Shown here piece by piece: positions 37,870-48,402 of a stretch of DNA of 64,000 nucleotides. Source of the stretch: Lachancea dasiensis (lineage: Eukaryota > Ascomycota > Saccharomycetes > Saccharomycetales > Saccharomycetaceae). The first letter of the stretch is position 1. Each line of letters opens with the position of its first letter. A program made the position numbers and the translations under genes. The notes under the pieces were generated by a model. That model had not been told where the DNA came from, did no database searches, and saw only the letters and a list, made by a program, of their open reading frames with translations. The stretch spans positions 1,302,001 to 1,366,000 of the forward strand of contig LT598457.1 of NCBI GenBank assembly GCA_900074725.1. The letters are read 5' to 3'.

Positions 37870-38066
37870 AAGTTGGCTTAGCAAACAAAAGTTAATATTG
37901 TCAGTGCTGCCTGTGTGTAATTTATTGAATGTATCATCTCATTTCATTGTGCAGTCCAGGCTTCTTTGTGCCTTTGCGGTGTTGCTTATAAACAAAGAAA
38001 ATATGGCACGAGGCCCGCGATTATAAAGCCACAGCTATTAAATATAAAGTCCGTCACTTCCATGCG

Positions 38067-40916
38067 CTAGTTTTGTGCTACAAACTCCATTATTGTTTTC
38101 AAAGTGTCCACTTTATCCTCGGATAGTGACCCCATAATCTGTTGGTAAAGCCCCGGGTTAGAGTTTTGTAATTGAGCAAACAAAGTATGCACTTGTTGAA
38201 AGCAATTGATGTCATCTAAGCATGATTCTTTGAAGTCGTCTTCGAATTCATCGAAAAACTCGGTACCATCATCCTGGAGAGCACTTTCGCCTAGATCGCC
38301 TCTGGACAAGGCATCTCTCTTTCTGATTGCCTCCGGAAGCGTGGCCGTCAGCGCGATGAGTTTGTCAGATAGTTGTGGCACGAAGCCATTGAGACAACTA
38401 GGTAGTTCGGGCAGGCTGAACAATGATATTATTGCCATTAGTTGAAGCTTTATTGTAAGCACACTGGTGAATTTGCAAGAAAACCACTTGCGCAGCATGT
38501 CAAGGGTGGCACCCTTTTCTTCACAAGCTTGCAATGTATCTAATGGTCTAACAAATAAACCAGCAAGGAAAATTTTCACGTACACAGAGTCATCAACTTC
38601 CAAGTCCTCATTGTCGTCACCAGCCAGTTTCAAAACGGTGGTGAACAGGGGAATCTCCTTCATTGCCAGAATGTAGAACAGCAGGATGCTCAATGAACTT
38701 TCGACATCAAAATCCACACCACTCTCCATGGCGTGAGAAAGAACTGTGAGAAATGCAGGCGCGTATGTTTGATCTGCTGGAAACCCGTAAGTGACAATCG
38801 TCTCGAAAAAAACTTGGAAACTTTCAAAATATTCCAAGGCATACGTCTGACATGAATCCATAACGTCATGCAGCATTTCCCAGATTTCGGGTGTGAACCT
38901 GTCAAACATGGCTTTAGAAGATAGAGCAAGCGAGTCCATCAAATCCACAGCCTCACTTAGGAACGTTATTTGTGCATTCACAATAATAAACTTGACAACT
39001 GGCATAATTTTGTCGATCAGGGAAACCTTATTCATGGACATCACCATCGTAGTCATCGTTTGTAGCAGCGCACTAGCCTGGATTTCCTGGTCTTGATCTG
39101 CTGTCGAGTAGTTACCATTGGAATTTTCAACAATGGCCTGCCCTAGCGTTATGAACTGCTCGGCCAGATTTGCAGCTAAGTCTTGAGCAAATGGCGTAAG
39201 CTCGTCCGCAAACCTCTCAACAAAAGCTTCCATCACTTCGGATAAAATGTCGATCTCAAATTCCTTGGATAATTTCAATAGCTTCTCCATAATCCCCGGC
39301 ACTTGAGAAGAAATATGTTGATGAATAGATGGGTTAGATACAACCAGCGTCTTCAAAGCATCGGCAGCCTCAACTTGAATAGGCAGATGATCTGCATTCA
39401 AGAAGTTCAAATAAACAGCCTCGAAAATTTGAGATAACACATTCATATCTGAAAATTGTTGTTGATGAATGGCGATAGTTTCCAAGGCCCTCGCTATCAG
39501 AAAAGGATATTTGTCCTGTTTTAGTAAAGGCGTAACGAAATGCTCAAAAATGCTCTCTAACTCGTTGCGAACTGGCGAATCCTCCTCTGCTAAGAAGCTA
39601 CAGAGGGAACTCAAGAGTCTTAACGCACCCTCTTCCTGGTAAGCGCTAGTGACATCACCCTTCGTAGCAAATTCGTTGAAAGCTTTGTTTATCAGCGGGA
39701 GAATTTTGCTCACCTCTTCAAATCTCCTGTGGCCCACCACAAAAATGAAATCAGTTGAAGCCACATCCGCTGTAGTCCCTTCCTTGTTTACATCAAAATA
39801 ACGCCTAGTATACTCATCAGGATCATCTTCAAATAGTGCGACACTTTCCTCATTGGCAGATAGACACGGAAATATCACGTATGTGATAATTGATTCTAAA
39901 TGTGGTTTGATTAACGACCATAGCGAGTCTGTGGTCATACATTTTTCCAGAAATTCTATCATGTAATAAAGCGAAGCCTCACTTAACCACAAAGAACCAG
40001 AACCCCATGCTTCAATAGTCTTGAAGTACTGACTTAGAATGGTTGGCACAACTTGTTCAAAGACGAAGTTCACATACTCCTGTGTGATGGTCTTCGTGGA
40101 TCTAGAGTATTTGATCAAAAATCTCGAAAGGTTACCAAAAGCCCACTTGGTACATTTCACTCTCTTGTCCAACGACCTATCGGCTGCCTCTAGATTAAGC
40201 ACTTCTTGCGGTAAAGGTTTGGAGCACAAGAAGAGATGCAACTGAATCCAGGACTGGAGCTTCTCGACATTGTTGAAATAACGCGGAAAATTGTTAAGAC
40301 AGGCGTACTTAAAGCACTTCAAGATCAAGTACAGCAACTCGTTGGATCTGTAGTCATTTTCATTAACAAGCTGGGCGGCAATCCCCTCCACACTGGGGAA
40401 AACAGCCTCAACCACGCCGTCAATATACGACCTGCTTTCAGGCATGTCCCATCTGTGCTTGATGCAAACCTCAAACAACAAGAGAAGTCCCGGGTATACC
40501 AAAGCCGGCTTATTACTCGACAACAGCTCTTGGATCACACCGCTCAAGTCCCAAGTGCTGCTGTTGTCCAGTATTCCACGCACAGACTCTGTCAGATATG
40601 GCTTGATTTGCATATTATCCGCATTTGCTATCAAGCTCTGCACAACGTTTTCCTTTATGGCATTTTGTTCGTCCGGGACAATTGCGTCATCTCTTTTGCT
40701 TGACCAGCACCGCTGAATCTTGTTTTTCATATATATAGCGCAAGAAATGCGCACATTTAGCGGAATTGATGAATCGGTAGCTGCACTAAGCAGAAAGGAA
40801 GTGAACCCCGGCTCCTTCTGCATGTGAAATAATTGTTGTTCGGCCTGTTTGATTACCATGGCGTCAGCAGCCATGGTACGGCTAAATGCCTCCAAAATCG
40901 CCTGTTGATCTAGCAT
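38067..40916 (-). CDS. SXM1: Karyopherin Sxm1 (Kap108)
   Basis: Sxm1 is an importin-beta family receptor that carries the La protein Lhp1 and some ribosomal proteins into the nucleus; human importin-7/8 are relatives. The product is 949 residues; S. cerevisiae has 944. The importin-beta N-terminal domain is clear (about residues 22-105: AEQQLFHMQKEPGFTSFLLSAATDSSIPLNVRISCAIYMKNKIQRCW), followed by HEAT repeats and a C-terminal acidic insert (DDGTEFFDEFEDDF, about 885-900). It is convergent with NCB2 and divergent from SMP3. NMD5, a paralogue, is less likely because gene order matches YDR395W. Confidence 0.94.
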   Translation of the reverse strand: MLDQQAILEAFSRTMAADAMVIKQAEQQLFHMQKEPGFTSFLLSAATDSSIPLNVRISCAIYMKNKIQRCWSSKRDDAIVPDEQNAIKENVVQSLIANADNMQIKPYLTESVRGILDNSSTWDLSGVIQELLSSNKPALVYPGLLLLFEVCIKHRWDMPESRSYIDGVVEAVFPSVEGIAAQLVNENDYRSNELLYLILKCFKYACLNNFPRYFNNVEKLQSWIQLHLFLCSKPLPQEVLNLEAADRSLDKRVKCTKWAFGNLSRFLIKYSRSTKTITQEYVNFVFEQVVPTILSQYFKTIEAWGSGSLWLSEASLYYMIEFLEKCMTTDSLWSLIKPHLESIITYVIFPCLSANEESVALFEDDPDEYTRRYFDVNKEGTTADVASTDFIFVVGHRRFEEVSKILPLINKAFNEFATKGDVTSAYQEEGALRLLSSLCSFLAEEDSPVRNELESIFEHFVTPLLKQDKYPFLIARALETIAIHQQQFSDMNVLSQIFEAVYLNFLNADHLPIQVEAADALKTLVVSNPSIHQHISSQVPGIMEKLLKLSKEFEIDILSEVMEAFVERFADELTPFAQDLAANLAEQFITLGQAIVENSNGNYSTADQDQEIQASALLQTMTTMVMSMNKVSLIDKIMPVVKFIIVNAQITFLSEAVDLMDSLALSSKAMFDRFTPEIWEMLHDVMDSCQTYALEYFESFQVFFETIVTYGFPADQTYAPAFLTVLSHAMESGVDFDVESSLSILLFYILAMKEIPLFTTVLKLAGDDNEDLEVDDSVYVKIFLAGLFVRPLDTLQACEEKGATLDMLRKWFSCKFTSVLTIKLQLMAIISLFSLPELPSCLNGFVPQLSDKLIALTATLPEAIRKRDALSRGDLGESALQDDGTEFFDEFEDDFKESCLDDINCFQQVHTLFAQLQNSNPGLYQQIMGSLSEDKVDTLKTIMEFVAQN

Positions 40917-41027
40917 CTCAAAAAACTGGAAGGCCCAGGAGTTACAAACCCTACCTTATCAACTGACTGAATTTGTTAATTCTACCTTAATGTTGAAAGC
41001 TATGCTAGTAGACCTATTAAGCAGTCC

Positions 41028-41119
41028 AAAAATTTTTCAATATGAGAATTGAAGCTCATCGCTCCAATCGTATGATGAGATCTCAATTTTCTATATACTG
41101 GATATGGCTAACTCATCGC
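41028..41119. promoter_or_regulatory. RRPE and two PAC sites in the SXM1/SMP3 promoter
   Basis: AAAAATTTTTCA (RRPE-like) lies at 41028-41039, with CTCATCGC (PAC, reverse) at 41055-41062 and 41112-41119. They are 112-203 bp upstream of the SXM1 ATG and about 240-330 bp from SMP3, so SXM1 is the likely target. This is the standard layout of ribosome-biogenesis promoters. Confidence 0.65.
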
Positions 41120-41354
41120 CTGGCCAAAGGCTTCAACATACAGGTGAAGTGAAGTTGTCGAAGAGGTCTGTGCAAATTAAAGCAGCTGGGCTCTTATGAT
41201 TGATTCTGTTCATCAATTGGGACTTCTTTCGCTTGTTTATTTTTGAATATCAATTCCTGTCGCTTTTAGTTGCAAAAGTGTCGCCTCAATCGGTGCCTGA
41301 CAAACTTTAACTTATAGGGTATTCGCATTTCTGGTGAGTTTTGCACCAATCGAG

Positions 41355-42887
41355 ATGAATTTTAAAACAGTCCACATTCTGAGCTACTTGGTGGGCCTCT
41401 TCTTCGCGCTCGAGCCATCGTATATCCACCCGGATGAGCATTTTCAAAGCATGGAAATCCTGGCTCACCGAATCCTCGGAACTAGGGGTACAATTCCTTG
41501 GGAGTTTGAACCTGAACATGCAGCGCGAAGCTTCGTGCCCCTATATGTCGTATATGGACCGGCCTTTTATTTCTTTCGAATGTTTTGGGGCACCTCTGCG
41601 AGCTCAGGAATCGCATTGATGTATCTCGTGCGCTTGCAAAATTATGTGGTTTTTACATGCATCTACAAGCTGGCCTTACAATTTTTGCTGCGGTCCAAAT
41701 TGGACCGGGCCAAAGCGAATTTCTACATTTCCACCTCCTATATTGCCTGGACCTACCAGACGCACTCGTTCTCTAATTCGATGGAAACCTGTGTTCTTCT
41801 CACCGTGCTATCGTTATTTCAGGTTTTGACGCTGGACTCCCGAAATCCGAAGTACAACCACTATAAGACATCTATCTTTATGGCCATTGCCATAGCGTTC
41901 GGCTTGTTCAACCGAATCACATTTGCTGGCTTTATCGCACTTCCAGCACTGCTACCATTCTACAAATTTTACATGGGTCATTTAAGGTCGCTTTTGGTCT
42001 TCATAACTGCTTTTTCCTTGTCTTGCATGGCTTTCATTTACATCGATACGAAGTTATATGGAACTTCTCGTTGGTCTGTGACTCCACTTAACAACTTGAG
42101 ATACAACTTGAATGCTTCCAACTTGGCGTTGCATGGAATTCACTCCCGATACACACATCTATTTGTTAATTTGCCACAAATGGTCGGCCCGCTTGTAATA
42201 TATTTCGTTGCGATCAAACAAAAGGTTACTATGCCGTTTTTGTCATGCATCTCCGGTCTTCTAATACTATCACTGTTCCAGCATCAAGAGCTACGGTTTT
42301 TAGTTCCATTAATGCCTCTCTTTTGTTCTTCGATAGACCTTTCAAAGTACAGAAACGCTCTCGTTACAAAATATGTCACAGTTGTGTGGCTTGCCTTCAA
42401 TGCAATATTTGGACTCTTCATGGGATCCTTACACCAGAGGGGAGTTATCACTGCCATCCAAAACATGACGAAAGAGGAAGGTCCAGTAGGGGTTGATATT
42501 TGGTGGAAAACATACTCACCACCTACATGGCTATATGCTAATAGAGACCTGATTGTATCAACCACCAATATAGAGGGAGATCTCGAGAGTTTAGACTTGG
42601 TTGATTTTACTATAACTAAGGACCATGTTGTCGATTTGAAAGGATGTGATTATGATTTATTTGAATCTGCGATTTTAGGGTTTTTGAAATCCGAACCCAC
42701 AAGCATTCGCCTTATAATTCCAAAATCCACAAATAAGTTTTTAACCGAGTTTAAGAACAGCCATTCCGAAATTGATATTCAAACTAAGTGGGAAACGTAT
42801 TTTAATATAGATATGGATCACCTGGATTTCTCCGATCTATCTACTCTTACACCAGGCATAACGATGTATGCGATCAGTATGCTATAG
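41355..42887 (+). CDS. SMP3: GPI alpha-1,2-mannosyltransferase IV Smp3
   Basis: Smp3 adds the fourth, side-branching mannose to the GPI anchor precursor in the ER lumen, a step essential in yeast; human PIGZ is the counterpart. The ATG gives 510 residues (S. cerevisiae 516). It is a GT22-family multispanning enzyme: the catalytic luminal motif HPDEHFQS (25-32) directly follows the first membrane segment, then PWEFEPEHAARSFVPLYV, and about nine to ten further hydrophobic segments to residue 360, including the ELRFLVPL element. The C-terminal 130 residues are soluble. It is convergent with RPT3. Confidence 0.95.
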   Translation: MNFKTVHILSYLVGLFFALEPSYIHPDEHFQSMEILAHRILGTRGTIPWEFEPEHAARSFVPLYVVYGPAFYFFRMFWGTSASSGIALMYLVRLQNYVVFTCIYKLALQFLLRSKLDRAKANFYISTSYIAWTYQTHSFSNSMETCVLLTVLSLFQVLTLDSRNPKYNHYKTSIFMAIAIAFGLFNRITFAGFIALPALLPFYKFYMGHLRSLLVFITAFSLSCMAFIYIDTKLYGTSRWSVTPLNNLRYNLNASNLALHGIHSRYTHLFVNLPQMVGPLVIYFVAIKQKVTMPFLSCISGLLILSLFQHQELRFLVPLMPLFCSSIDLSKYRNALVTKYVTVVWLAFNAIFGLFMGSLHQRGVITAIQNMTKEEGPVGVDIWWKTYSPPTWLYANRDLIVSTTNIEGDLESLDLVDFTITKDHVVDLKGCDYDLFESAILGFLKSEPTSIRLIIPKSTNKFLTEFKNSHSEIDIQTKWETYFNIDMDHLDFSDLSTLTPGITMYAISML

Positions 42888-42981
42888 AACTGGTAGTGAT
42901 GAAGTGGTGTCTGCAATGCTTAGTATGATTTAATGTACATAATGGAAGCGGTAATCTGCTGGTAATTCCCGATTCATTTTC

Positions 42982-44259
42982 TTATTTGTAAAACTCGAAT
43001 TTGTCCACATCACTGCTGGACTTGACCTGAGATGCATATGCTTCATCCAGATCACTTTGCAGAATAACATATCTGTTTTTCCTAACAGCGCGCAGACCGG
43101 CTTCTTGCATGATGGCAGCAATCAAGGCACCAGAAAGAGGATCGTTTCTGATAATTAGAGAGTCCAAATCGACCTCCGGTGCAAGAGACATCTTGGCCGC
43201 AACCGTACCAAATATCAAACGGCGTTCACGTCTATCCCTGAGCGAAGGGAACTCAATTTTTCTGTCCAATCTTCCCGGCCTCAGCAAAGCTGGATCTAAA
43301 GTATCTGCTCTATTCGTCGCCATGATAACCTTAACATTTACACTCTGGTCGAACCCATCCATTTGGGTCAAAAGTTCGATCAAAATACGTTGCACTTCAC
43401 GGTCAGAGCCAGTCTGCGCATCGAAACGCTTTGTTGCAATCGAGTCGACCTCGTCAATGAATATGATAGAAGGGGCGTTTTCCCTAGCTAGTCTGAAAAC
43501 GTCACGGACCATCCGGGGGCCCTCACCCAAATATTTGTGAACGAACTCCGAACCATTGACTCTGATGAATGCTGCCTTTGTGCTGTTAGCTACAGCCTTT
43601 ACCAACATTGTTTTACCAGTGCCCGGAGGACCATAGAGGAGTACACCTCTTGGTGGGTCGATACCAATTTGTTGATACAAATCTGCTTGGACTAAGGGTA
43701 GTTCCACAGCTTCCCTGATCTCCTGTTTCTGCATATCCAATCCACCAACATCTGCGTACGTGACGTCGGGCTTTTCGTTGGCACCCATAATGGATATGCT
43801 GGAGTCGGAATCGGGTGGTAGAATATCCACCAAAGCGTTTGAATGGCGATGCAATGCTACAGAAGTGGAGGGCTTGAGTAGTTCACGATCCAGAGTTGAA
43901 AGAATCTTCACAACATAGCTCATGCCAGTAGTACTGGAAACAATCCCAGTATTCTCATCAATTGGCTCCAAAAATTGGCCAATAACCAAGGGTACAGATT
44001 GAATGCGCTTCACTTCTTCTTGCGCTCTCAACAGTTCTCTTTTCAAATGGCGTTGTTCGTCCTTAATATACTCTTCCTGCAAATTCAAAAGCTCCAACTC
44101 TTTTTCCAACTTTTTCAGCTTCAAATAATGGTCCGAAGTTCCATTGCTTGTGGCATTAGCACTACTGTTCAGTTGCGCAACTAGCGACCCATAAGATCCG
44201 TTGGCAATGTTCTCGTTGAGCCCTGAAACGGGCGTACTCAAGATACCCAGTTCCTCCAT
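42982..44259 (-). CDS. RPT3: 26S proteasome regulatory ATPase Rpt3
   Basis: Rpt3 is one of six AAA ATPases in the base of the 19S proteasome regulatory particle. The product has 425 residues; S. cerevisiae has 428. An N-terminal coiled coil (about residues 43-90) is followed by the OB domain and the AAA module. Walker A is GPPGTGKT (210-217), Walker [11 protein letters not shown], sensor-1 ATNRAD, and the arginine-finger segment [13 protein letters not shown]. The C-terminal tripeptide FYK is the family-typical HbYX-like tail that docks into the 20S ring. A PACE site lies upstream. Confidence 0.99.
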   Translation of the reverse strand: MEELGILSTPVSGLNENIANGSYGSLVAQLNSSANATSNGTSDHYLKLKKLEKELELLNLQEEYIKDEQRHLKRELLRAQEEVKRIQSVPLVIGQFLEPIDENTGIVSSTTGMSYVVKILSTLDRELLKPSTSVALHRHSNALVDILPPDSDSSISIMGANEKPDVTYADVGGLDMQKQEIREAVELPLVQADLYQQIGIDPPRGVLLYGPPGTGKTMLVKAVANSTKAAFIRVNGSEFVHKYLGEGPRMVRDVFRLARENAPSIIFIDEVDSIATKRFDAQTGSDREVQRILIELLTQMDGFDQSVNVKVIMATNRADTLDPALLRPGRLDRKIEFPSLRDRRERRLIFGTVAAKMSLAPEVDLDSLIIRNDPLSGALIAAIMQEAGLRAVRKNRYVILQSDLDEAYASQVKSSSDVDKFEFYK

Positions 44260-44365
44260 AATGCGTGTAATAGTATCTAGAAGATCTCAACAACTCTTCG
44301 ATGGAGAAATGGAAGCCAACTGTTAACCTGCACCTTTACTCTTTTTAAAGGTTCAAGTACCTAGT

Positions 44366-44374
44366 TTTGCCACC
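44366..44374 (-). promoter_or_regulatory. Proteasome-associated control element (Rpn4 site)
   Basis: GGTGGCAAA on the minus strand, an exact match to the PACE consensus, lies 107 bp upstream of the RPT3 ATG in the 163-bp spacer to SHE9. Rpn4 binds PACE in proteasome promoters across Saccharomycetaceae. Confidence 0.85.
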
Positions 44375-44422
44375 GAATTCCTGAAATCAATAATGAATTG
44401 TTAAGCACTTTGAACGGTTGTG

Positions 44423-45784
44423 TCACAGTAACCAGGATGCCATAAAACCTAGCGAGCCAAAAAGCATACCATAGGCGTAGAATTCGGAAACCGTGAAAGT
44501 CGTAGTTGCAGTAGAAGGTGATTGAAATGCTTTCCGATGCATACTGTAGACTTTTTGTAGAAATATTTGAGCCCACATAAATAGATTATCGAAGGAGTGA
44601 CTCAAAAAATGAAATCCCTTCAATTGATGTTCAGAGAGACTCCTAGTTGGGATTTTCAAATCGTTTTCTATAACTTTAGTTGTTGAAGAGCCCTCGATAG
44701 TCTCTTGACTTGAGTTTTTAGCTTGCATACCTCTTTGGTCCAATGTTGTAGAGATCTGATCCGACATTTCCGTCAATCGGGAGCTCTGTAGAGAGGCCTG
44801 TTCGTCGAGAGCTTTCTTCACCTTGTCTTCAAAATTTCCCACTAGCCTGCGTCTCTTCCATGGTTCCAATAAAAGTTGGAACACCAGAAACAAGAAAATA
44901 TTCATCCCCATTAATATGAAGGTTCCCCAAGTAGAGGTTCGACGAATTTTATCAGACCATATTTGTTCTTCATGATACCTGGTCAGAATAGCCCTATAAA
45001 GCCCATCAGAGAGCTGTTCTTCCCGAGCCTCCGCCTCCTGTAGTCTCTTTTTGGCATCTTCTTCGCGCTTCACGTTAAGACTGTCGTCCTTGTACAAAAG
45101 CGTGAATCGATCAAGATCTTGGGCAGTCCACGAATGCTTACGTTGCAATAAATCATTAACTTCGACTTGTGATCTGGCACGAACGTCAATCGCATCGTTG
45201 TACTGCACCTTTGAAGACTTTACCTGTCCTTTGGCAGCTTCTAGTTGCACCTCCATCATTTCAATACTCGTACGCAGTTTCTGAATGCTGGAATATCCGG
45301 TAACATCGTTTAACGCTCGAGTGGCTGTAAAAATGGTTTCTTGCAAGGAATCAAAATATAACTCTAATTTCTTGGCCCAGCGCCTTCTGTAGCGTTCTCG
45401 TTCCGAAGGGAGCCCCTCAATTCTTCCCCTAGTCTCCATATCCGTGTCAAACTGTAAACGACTGTCCTTCTCGGCCTGTTCAGCCATGGCAAGCTTTCGA
45501 TTTGCTTCCTGGATGGCAACCTTGGCTTTATCTGCATGTTTTCGGAATTGTGTCGAGTAGTGCTTCAGTTTAGTCCGTGAATCAGACCACTTAACCCGTA
45601 ATGCAGCCCAATATGGATCAAATAGCTTATCTCGCGGCTTATTTGGCAGTTCTTTACTGGGTTCATTGTTAAAGCCATTGGAACCGCTGTAGCATCGAGT
45701 GACCACAATGGGATACAAAGAATGATGAAAAAAGCTATGCTTCGAAAGTTTACTAGCATGGAGAAATACCCGCCTTTCTATCAT
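44423..45784 (-). CDS. SHE9: Mitochondrial inner-membrane fission protein She9/Mdm33
   Basis: She9 (Mdm33) is a mitochondrial inner-membrane protein that shapes the organelle; its overproduction causes septation. The product is 453 residues; S. cerevisiae has 456. A presequence-like basic N-terminus (about residues 1-32) is followed by DPYWAALRVKWSDSRTKLKHYS, long coiled coils (about 75-265), a membrane segment at about 285-308 ending in LLLEPWKRRRLVGNFE, and a second hydrophobic segment at the extreme C-terminus. It lies downstream of SPP2's divergent promoter and upstream of RPT3, matching YDR393W-YDR394W. Confidence 0.93.
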   Translation of the reverse strand: MIERRVFLHASKLSKHSFFHHSLYPIVVTRCYSGSNGFNNEPSKELPNKPRDKLFDPYWAALRVKWSDSRTKLKHYSTQFRKHADKAKVAIQEANRKLAMAEQAEKDSRLQFDTDMETRGRIEGLPSERERYRRRWAKKLELYFDSLQETIFTATRALNDVTGYSSIQKLRTSIEMMEVQLEAAKGQVKSSKVQYNDAIDVRARSQVEVNDLLQRKHSWTAQDLDRFTLLYKDDSLNVKREEDAKKRLQEAEAREEQLSDGLYRAILTRYHEEQIWSDKIRRTSTWGTFILMGMNIFLFLVFQLLLEPWKRRRLVGNFEDKVKKALDEQASLQSSRLTEMSDQISTTLDQRGMQAKNSSQETIEGSSTTKVIENDLKIPTRSLSEHQLKGFHFLSHSFDNLFMWAQIFLQKVYSMHRKAFQSPSTATTTFTVSEFYAYGMLFGSLGFMASWLL

Positions 45785-45892
45785 CGGCTCTATTATTTGG
45801 CCGTGTCCGTTCGATGTTTAAAGAGCTCATCTCATCTAATGACAATTTCATAAGACGACATAACAATAGTTAAACATATCTAGCAATTGGAT

Positions 45893-46510
45893 ATGGTTGG
45901 ATTTTCGGTTAGTCTGAAGGGCCAAAAAGCTGGTCAGAAAGGTAGTGTCGTTGACAAGAGGAAGAAGAGATCTAATGTGTTCAACGAGACAGATTTAGGC
46001 GAGACCAAGAAGTCCAGGATACGAGTGACGCATGTGGGTGGGTATCAAGAACAAACGAGGCAAGAGCTTGTAATCAAGCCTGAAGGCAATAAGAAAGTCT
46101 CGCAAAATAACTTGGCGGATGAAGAAATCCCAGAAACCCAGTTGAAGTTTGGCTTAAACGCAGGGAGAGAAGTGCCACAGGCCGAGCACCAAAAACCTGA
46201 CAGTCTGTTCATAGACAATAAACACAACTTTCGGGATACACTGGACCAGCCAGAGATAACGGAGCAAGAGGAATATGAAGCTGTTCCGATCGAGGAATTT
46301 GGGGATGCTTTGTTACGGGGCATGGGCTGGAATGGGACGGATCGTGAATCGAAAGATCCTTCTGGCGAAAAAAAAGCGGTTCAGTTCCGTCCTGCTCTCC
46401 TAGGACTTGGTGCAAAAGCCGTTCAAAGCACGCATGTTGATCAAGCAACGCAATCGCGCCCATTTTTGCCAGTGAAAAAAATCGACAAGCACACCGGCAA
46501 GCATCTATGA
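45893..46510 (+). CDS. SPP2: G-patch splicing factor Spp2
   Basis: Spp2 binds and activates the DEAH helicase Prp2 for the catalytic activation of the spliceosome. The ATG gives 205 residues (S. cerevisiae 185). The N-terminus opens with GFSVSLKGQKAGQKG. The G-patch core is the segment VPIEEFGDALLRGMGWNG (about 131-148), including the conserved hydrophobic and glycine residues that contact Prp2. The rest is hydrophilic and probably disordered. It is divergent from SHE9 and convergent with MDM32, as YOR148C-YOR147W. Confidence 0.92.
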   Translation: MVGFSVSLKGQKAGQKGSVVDKRKKRSNVFNETDLGETKKSRIRVTHVGGYQEQTRQELVIKPEGNKKVSQNNLADEEIPETQLKFGLNAGREVPQAEHQKPDSLFIDNKHNFRDTLDQPEITEQEEYEAVPIEEFGDALLRGMGWNGTDRESKDPSGEKKAVQFRPALLGLGAKAVQSTHVDQATQSRPFLPVKKIDKHTGKHL

Positions 46511-46626
46511 CAAATAAAGTTGTCAGCTACTTTTTTGTCGGAAGGAAAGTAGTACTTACATAGCATTAAATCATCATCATATTCATTACTCATCGAAGTC
46601 ATCGTAAACAGTCAAGATAAAGTATA

Positions 46627-48402
46627 TCACACCATGGCGCCAAGACCTAAAATTATTAACTGAGAGGCTACCGTGGTGCCCCAGACTTTGACCCAGTCGC
46701 TTTTCTTTTTGTGCTCCCATTCTTCAACCATCCTCATGAGGTCCACATGGATTTCCGTACTCAGAGTATCGTAAAAACCAGTTTCTTTGAAGAGAGCAAG
46801 GCCCTGTAGCTCATCAATGTTCTTGACTATTCTGGACCTTAGTAGTATTTCATTATTATTGTGTTTAGGTTGATCATGGTATTTTATAATCTCCTGGCTT
46901 GGACGTTCGGAATCTTCATACTCAGGCCATTTTGCGGTCGTTGGGATAACCGTTGTGTCAGGATAGGACCTGCTTTTCTTAATTGAGATGTTTGACATGC
47001 TATCCCAAGCAGAGTTGGAATTTTGAATGTTCATAAAGGAATGAAAAAGGCCCCTCTGAGTGTTGATAAAGGCTATTATTGGTCTCAGCTCTTCCAGAGT
47101 TGCTATGGTATCCCCGTTCGCCAAACGAGGCTCTTCTGAAGGGTAACGTGCGGTCAAGTCCTTGAACTTGAATTTAAGATCCATCACAATGTACTTGTTT
47201 TCTTCGTCGCATTGGAGACCTTGCTCTTCTGGAATTTCAGGCAGCATCAAGTCCGCAATAATATCCACTTGACCATCTTCCATCCAGTTGAAAGCATTGC
47301 TCTTGTCTAGTCCCAAGTCTTTTATGCAAATCTCGTCCAACCTTAGCCTGGTGATGCGTTTCCAAGGGGAAAGGTCATGTTCGAAATCCTGTAAATACGC
47401 TAGTTTGTGCTGTCTCTTGTGGATGCTAAATAATGAATGGTTGACAGCACCAGTCACAACGTTGGCGTTGAAAAAATCTATCAAAGCCCATCTCAGTCTA
47501 AACTGGGGTAAATCCATGTTGTAAATGGAAACGCGATATTGCTGGTTGATCCCTTTGTCCAGAACGTTTATGCGAGAATCGCGAACCTTGACTCTTTGTA
47601 AATGATATTTTTGGTTTGAAAACCAAGAGACTAGTTTTTTATGGCGCGGATCGTCACCCACCGTCACATCGCCTTTCATGCCGTAAACAGAAAGATCGCT
47701 GATTAGCCCTTCGCCGCGAAACCACTTCCTAAACGAAAGTGTGATGTCAATTTGGTTAAAATTTAGCACAAAACTGAAGTCGGGTTCATCGCTGGAACTC
47801 GTAGCTGGGTTGGGCGTGCTCTTGATTTCCACTTGCTTGAAACTGATACACCCGCGTTTCCATTCGGGCACCAGGGCGTCTTGGAAGCAAACGTCAACGC
47901 CCTCGATGTATTCGTTGATCATTTTGCCCACCATCTGTCCCACCATTTCTTTGGCAAAGACTGTGTTAAACGTAAACAGCACCAGAGACACAAAAGTCGT
48001 GGTTCCCAAAACGACCCAAACTATCTGAGATATAACAAGCCACGAAAAGAGCGTGCTTATCTCATCCGTGCTAAAGGGGCGGTTGCCCCGAATCAAAACC
48101 CATTTGGTTTTAATCTTGAAGCGCTCGTAAAAATTTGTGGCCTCCGACAAAATCTTCTGCTTGCTGAGTCGTTGCTGATTCTTCTGCAAGAGTATATTTT
48201 GGGTATGCAAGAAGTCTGTATTTTTGGAAAGCTCATCCATGTGCTGTTTCCGTTGTTCTTGGTTCCATAGTGGCCGGTTGTGGCCGAAAAAGGCCAAGGA
48301 CGATGCTATGTCATGTAGCTTATATAGACTATGAGGGGACCTCCTCAAAGCCAAAGAAGATGATCGTGAACAAAGCCGCGAAGCACATCTGAAGGGAAGC
48401 AT
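46627..48402 (-). CDS. MDM32: Mitochondrial inner-membrane protein Mdm32
   Basis: Mdm31 and Mdm32 are related inner-membrane proteins needed for mitochondrial shape, nucleoid stability and phospholipid homeostasis. The product is 591 residues; S. cerevisiae Mdm32 has 622. A basic presequence (about residues 1-30) precedes a hydrophobic segment at about 115-155, and a second membrane segment closes the C-terminus (about 572-591). The large loop contains the family blocks EGVDVCFQDALVPEWKRGCISFK and LPQFRLRWALIDFFNANVVTGAVNHSLFSIH. Gene order (YOR147W) favours Mdm32 over the paralogue Mdm31. Confidence 0.93.
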   Translation of the reverse strand: MLPFRCASRLCSRSSSLALRRSPHSLYKLHDIASSLAFFGHNRPLWNQEQRKQHMDELSKNTDFLHTQNILLQKNQQRLSKQKILSEATNFYERFKIKTKWVLIRGNRPFSTDEISTLFSWLVISQIVWVVLGTTTFVSLVLFTFNTVFAKEMVGQMVGKMINEYIEGVDVCFQDALVPEWKRGCISFKQVEIKSTPNPATSSSDEPDFSFVLNFNQIDITLSFRKWFRGEGLISDLSVYGMKGDVTVGDDPRHKKLVSWFSNQKYHLQRVKVRDSRINVLDKGINQQYRVSIYNMDLPQFRLRWALIDFFNANVVTGAVNHSLFSIHKRQHKLAYLQDFEHDLSPWKRITRLRLDEICIKDLGLDKSNAFNWMEDGQVDIIADLMLPEIPEEQGLQCDEENKYIVMDLKFKFKDLTARYPSEEPRLANGDTIATLEELRPIIAFINTQRGLFHSFMNIQNSNSAWDSMSNISIKKSRSYPDTTVIPTTAKWPEYEDSERPSQEIIKYHDQPKHNNNEILLRSRIVKNIDELQGLALFKETGFYDTLSTEIHVDLMRMVEEWEHKKKSDWVKVWGTTVASQLIILGLGAMV

